A stretch of DNA of 6,544 nucleotides from Myxococcota bacterium (GTDB taxonomy: Bacteria > Myxococcota > Polyangia > GCA-2747355 > JAKLHH01), in contig JAKLHH010000442.1 in assembly GCA_022710245.1 (NCBI GenBank), forward strand, positions 1 through 6,544, in the 5' to 3' direction. The notes beneath the pieces were generated by a model that worked only from the letters and a program-made list of their open reading frames with translations, had not been told where the DNA came from and searched no databases. The position numbers and the translations under genes were made by a program. The number at the start of each line of letters is the position of its first letter. Position 1 is the stretch's first letter. Positions 5,293-6,544 of the stretch are shown in pieces.

Positions 5293-6246
5293 TCAGAGCT
5301 TGCCGTCGCGCTGGACGCGCGCCGCTGCGTCGCGCAGCGTGATGAACTCGTAGCTCTGCTTCAGCTCCTCGAGGGTCTCCAGGAACCGCTTCCGCTTCTC
5401 GGCGAAGGGCACGCGCAGGTCCGGCTGGCGCCCGGCGAGCTCGGTGGGGATGCGATCGGCCACCGCGTCGGCGAGGTCGATCCCGTGCAGCTCGAGGTTG
5501 AAGAACGGCCGCCGCGCCATCAGCGCGAGGATCAGGTGACGCAGGCGCTCGGGGCTGATGGCGAGGAGCGTCCCGGTGACGAACATGCGGCCGAAGGGGA
5601 GCACCGAGACGGGGAGCTCGACCAGCGGCGACTGCCCGCGCCGCCAGGGGTGCGCCGGGTCCGGCCGGTAGGGCTCTGCCGGCGAGAGCAGGTGGCGCGG
5701 GTCGTGGATCATCGCGCCGGAGCGGCGGCCGCGCAGCGACATGCCGGCGATGGCGCCGATCTTCGCCAGGTAGTAGGGCGGCGAGGGGAACATCGACGAG
5801 TCGTAGCGGTAGCCCTGGCTGGCGGGGACGTCGTGCACCTTCGCGTTGATGTTGTAGCCGGGCGCGCGAAAGCCCACCGGCGCCCGCTCGGCGCCGACGA
5901 TCTCCACGAGCAGCTCGTGCGCGCGCCGGATCTCGGCGTCGATCACCTGCTCGGGGAGCCGGCAGAGCTCGTACGGGTGCGAGTAGGTGTGGTTGCCGAT
6001 CTCGTGACCGGCGTCGGCGAGGCGGCGGATGATCTCCTTGGCCTCCTCGCTCTCCTCCACCTCGCGCCCGACGACGAAGAAGGTCGCCCGCACGCCCGCC
6101 TCGGCGAAGAGCTCCTCCAGCCGCGGCAGCGCCTTGCGCAGGATCGTCTGGCGGAGCTGCGGCGGCGGGTCGCCGAGGCCGTGGATCGCGTAGTAGGCGG
6201 TCAGGGGATCGAGGTCAACGCTGAGCCCGCAGAGTCTTCGCGCCAT
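5293..6246 (-). CDS. NodB-type polysaccharide deacetylase family protein
   Basis: A 317-residue carbohydrate esterase family 4-type protein, which removes acetyl groups from N-acetylated sugars in polysaccharides. Visible motifs: the catalytic-base segment SVDLD (Asp11, Asp13); RATFFVVG (53-60); the metal-binding HTYSH (His86 and His90) in GHEIGNHTYSHP; GFRAPGY (125-131); and a late LELHGIDLAD (251-260) with the conserved His254. All key metal and catalytic residues appear present, so it is likely active. No signal peptide is visible, and the protein starts directly at the catalytic fold. It may act in the cytoplasm on lipid-linked glycans, or be exported by another route. The ATG at 6246 has GGAG about 12 nt upstream. 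It lies 72 nt after a family-2 glycosyltransferase gene, which supports a role in making or modifying a cell-surface glycan. Confidence 0.92.
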   Translation of the reverse strand: MARRLCGLSVDLDPLTAYYAIHGLGDPPPQLRQTILRKALPRLEELFAEAGVRATFFVVGREVEESEEAKEIIRRLADAGHEIGNHTYSHPYELCRLPEQVIDAEIRRAHELLVEIVGAERAPVGFRAPGYNINAKVHDVPASQGYRYDSSMFPSPPYYLAKIGAIAGMSLRGRRSGAMIHDPRHLLSPAEPYRPDPAHPWRRGQSPLVELPVSVLPFGRMFVTGTLLAISPERLRHLILALMARRPFFNLELHGIDLADAVADRIPTELAGRQPDLRVPFAEKRKRFLETLEELKQSYEFITLRDAAARVQRDGKL

Positions 6247-6263
6247 GTCCGAGGATCGCTCCG

Positions 6264-6280
6264 GGGGCGCCGCGCGCCCC
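6264..6280 (-). other. GC-rich hairpin between the glycosyltransferase and deacetylase genes
   Basis: GGGGCGC (6264-6270) and GCGCCCC (6274-6280) form a perfect 7-bp stem with a 3-nt loop in the 72-nt gap. No T-run follows on the transcribed strand, so it may only attenuate or protect the transcript rather than terminate it. It ends 17 nt before the deacetylase start codon, just upstream of and abutting the ribosome binding site. Confidence 0.4.
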
Positions 6281-6318
6281 GTGTGGTTGGTGGGGACGAG
6301 GCCGGCGGCCGGTGCCGC

Positions 6319-6544
6319 TCAGCCGAGCACGCGCATAACGTAGATTAGGCGGGAAATATTGCGCAAGACATTTGGCACGCGGCGGATCAGGTTGATCGAG
6401 GGTCGCCGCTTCTCCACCACGCGCACCGGGATCTCGACGACGGGGTGGCGCTCCTGCTCGGCGCGGATCACCAGCTCCGAGGCGAACAGGTCGCGGTTGA
6501 CGATGCAGCTGCGCGCCGTGGCGAGCAGCGCCTCCCGGCGGAAC
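6319..6544 (-). CDS. Family-2 glycosyltransferase, C-terminal part (runs off the right edge)
   Basis: The last 74 residues of a protein whose start lies outside the window. Reading to the TGA at 6319-6321, the segment contains [18 protein letters not shown], then [18 protein letters not shown], then [20 protein letters not shown]. This is the typical tail of GT-A fold glycosyltransferases of the dolichol/undecaprenyl-phosphate sugar transferase type: the FASELVIRA helix followed by the V.EIPV.V.EKR strand and a basic amphipathic helix. It would transfer a sugar from a nucleotide donor onto a lipid carrier or glycan at the membrane. The catalytic Asp motifs are outside the window. Bases 6334-6372 are noticeably less GC-rich than the rest. 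It is probably in one unit with the deacetylase. Confidence 0.85.
   Translation of the reverse strand, partial: FRREALLATARSCIVNRDLFASELVIRAEQERHPVVEIPVRVVEKRRPSINLIRRVPNVLRNISRLIYVMRVLG

Noticed and set aside
5248..6348. A 366-codon plus-strand open frame opposite the deacetylase gene
   Set aside because: It is antisense to a gene with all NodB-type motifs. Composition is low-complexity Arg/Ala/Val/Glu and no domain is visible.
6334..6372. A promoter in the A/T-richer patch near the end of the glycosyltransferase gene
   Set aside because: Minus-strand hexamers such as TTGCGC and TAATCT are badly spaced (13 nt). The patch also encodes conserved C-terminal residues of the glycosyltransferase.

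Overview
High-GC bacterial window in which every supported gene lies on the minus strand, so transcription runs from high to low coordinates. The G/C-rich third codon positions, the 4-nt start/stop overlaps and the protein types fit a Myxococcota/deltaproteobacterium-like organism. That assignment is tentative, because no marker gene is present.

Right part (about 4370-6544): the C-terminal end of a family-2 glycosyltransferase runs off the right edge. It is followed by a NodB-type polysaccharide deacetylase and an exported or lipoprotein-like protein of unknown function. This looks like a piece of an envelope-glycan locus.

Centre and left (about 175-4280): a 175-nt intergenic region holds a candidate promoter, a palindrome overlapping its -10 and two leader hairpins. 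It precedes a tight seven-gene minus-strand unit. The order of transcription is a small duplicated-motif protein of unknown function, four consecutive and divergent EutN/CcmL-type bacterial microcompartment vertex proteins (BMC-P), an ACT-domain (UPF0237-like) protein, and a UPF0210/PFL-like (DUF711-type) protein. The ACT protein carries an N-terminal amphipathic helix and a long Ala/Gly/Pro/Ser linker that look like a microcompartment encapsulation peptide. The four BMC-P genes overlap by 4, 4 and 19 nt.

The most interesting inference is that the widespread but functionally obscure UPF0237/UPF0210 pair is here tied to a microcompartment shell, with the ACT protein as probable lumen cargo. 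No hexameric (BMC-H) or trimeric (BMC-T) shell gene and no signature aldehyde-generating enzyme is visible. This is therefore either a satellite shell locus or one edge of a larger locus. The leftmost 174 bases hold no supportable gene, only a 19-nt tandem duplication and a possible stem-loop.
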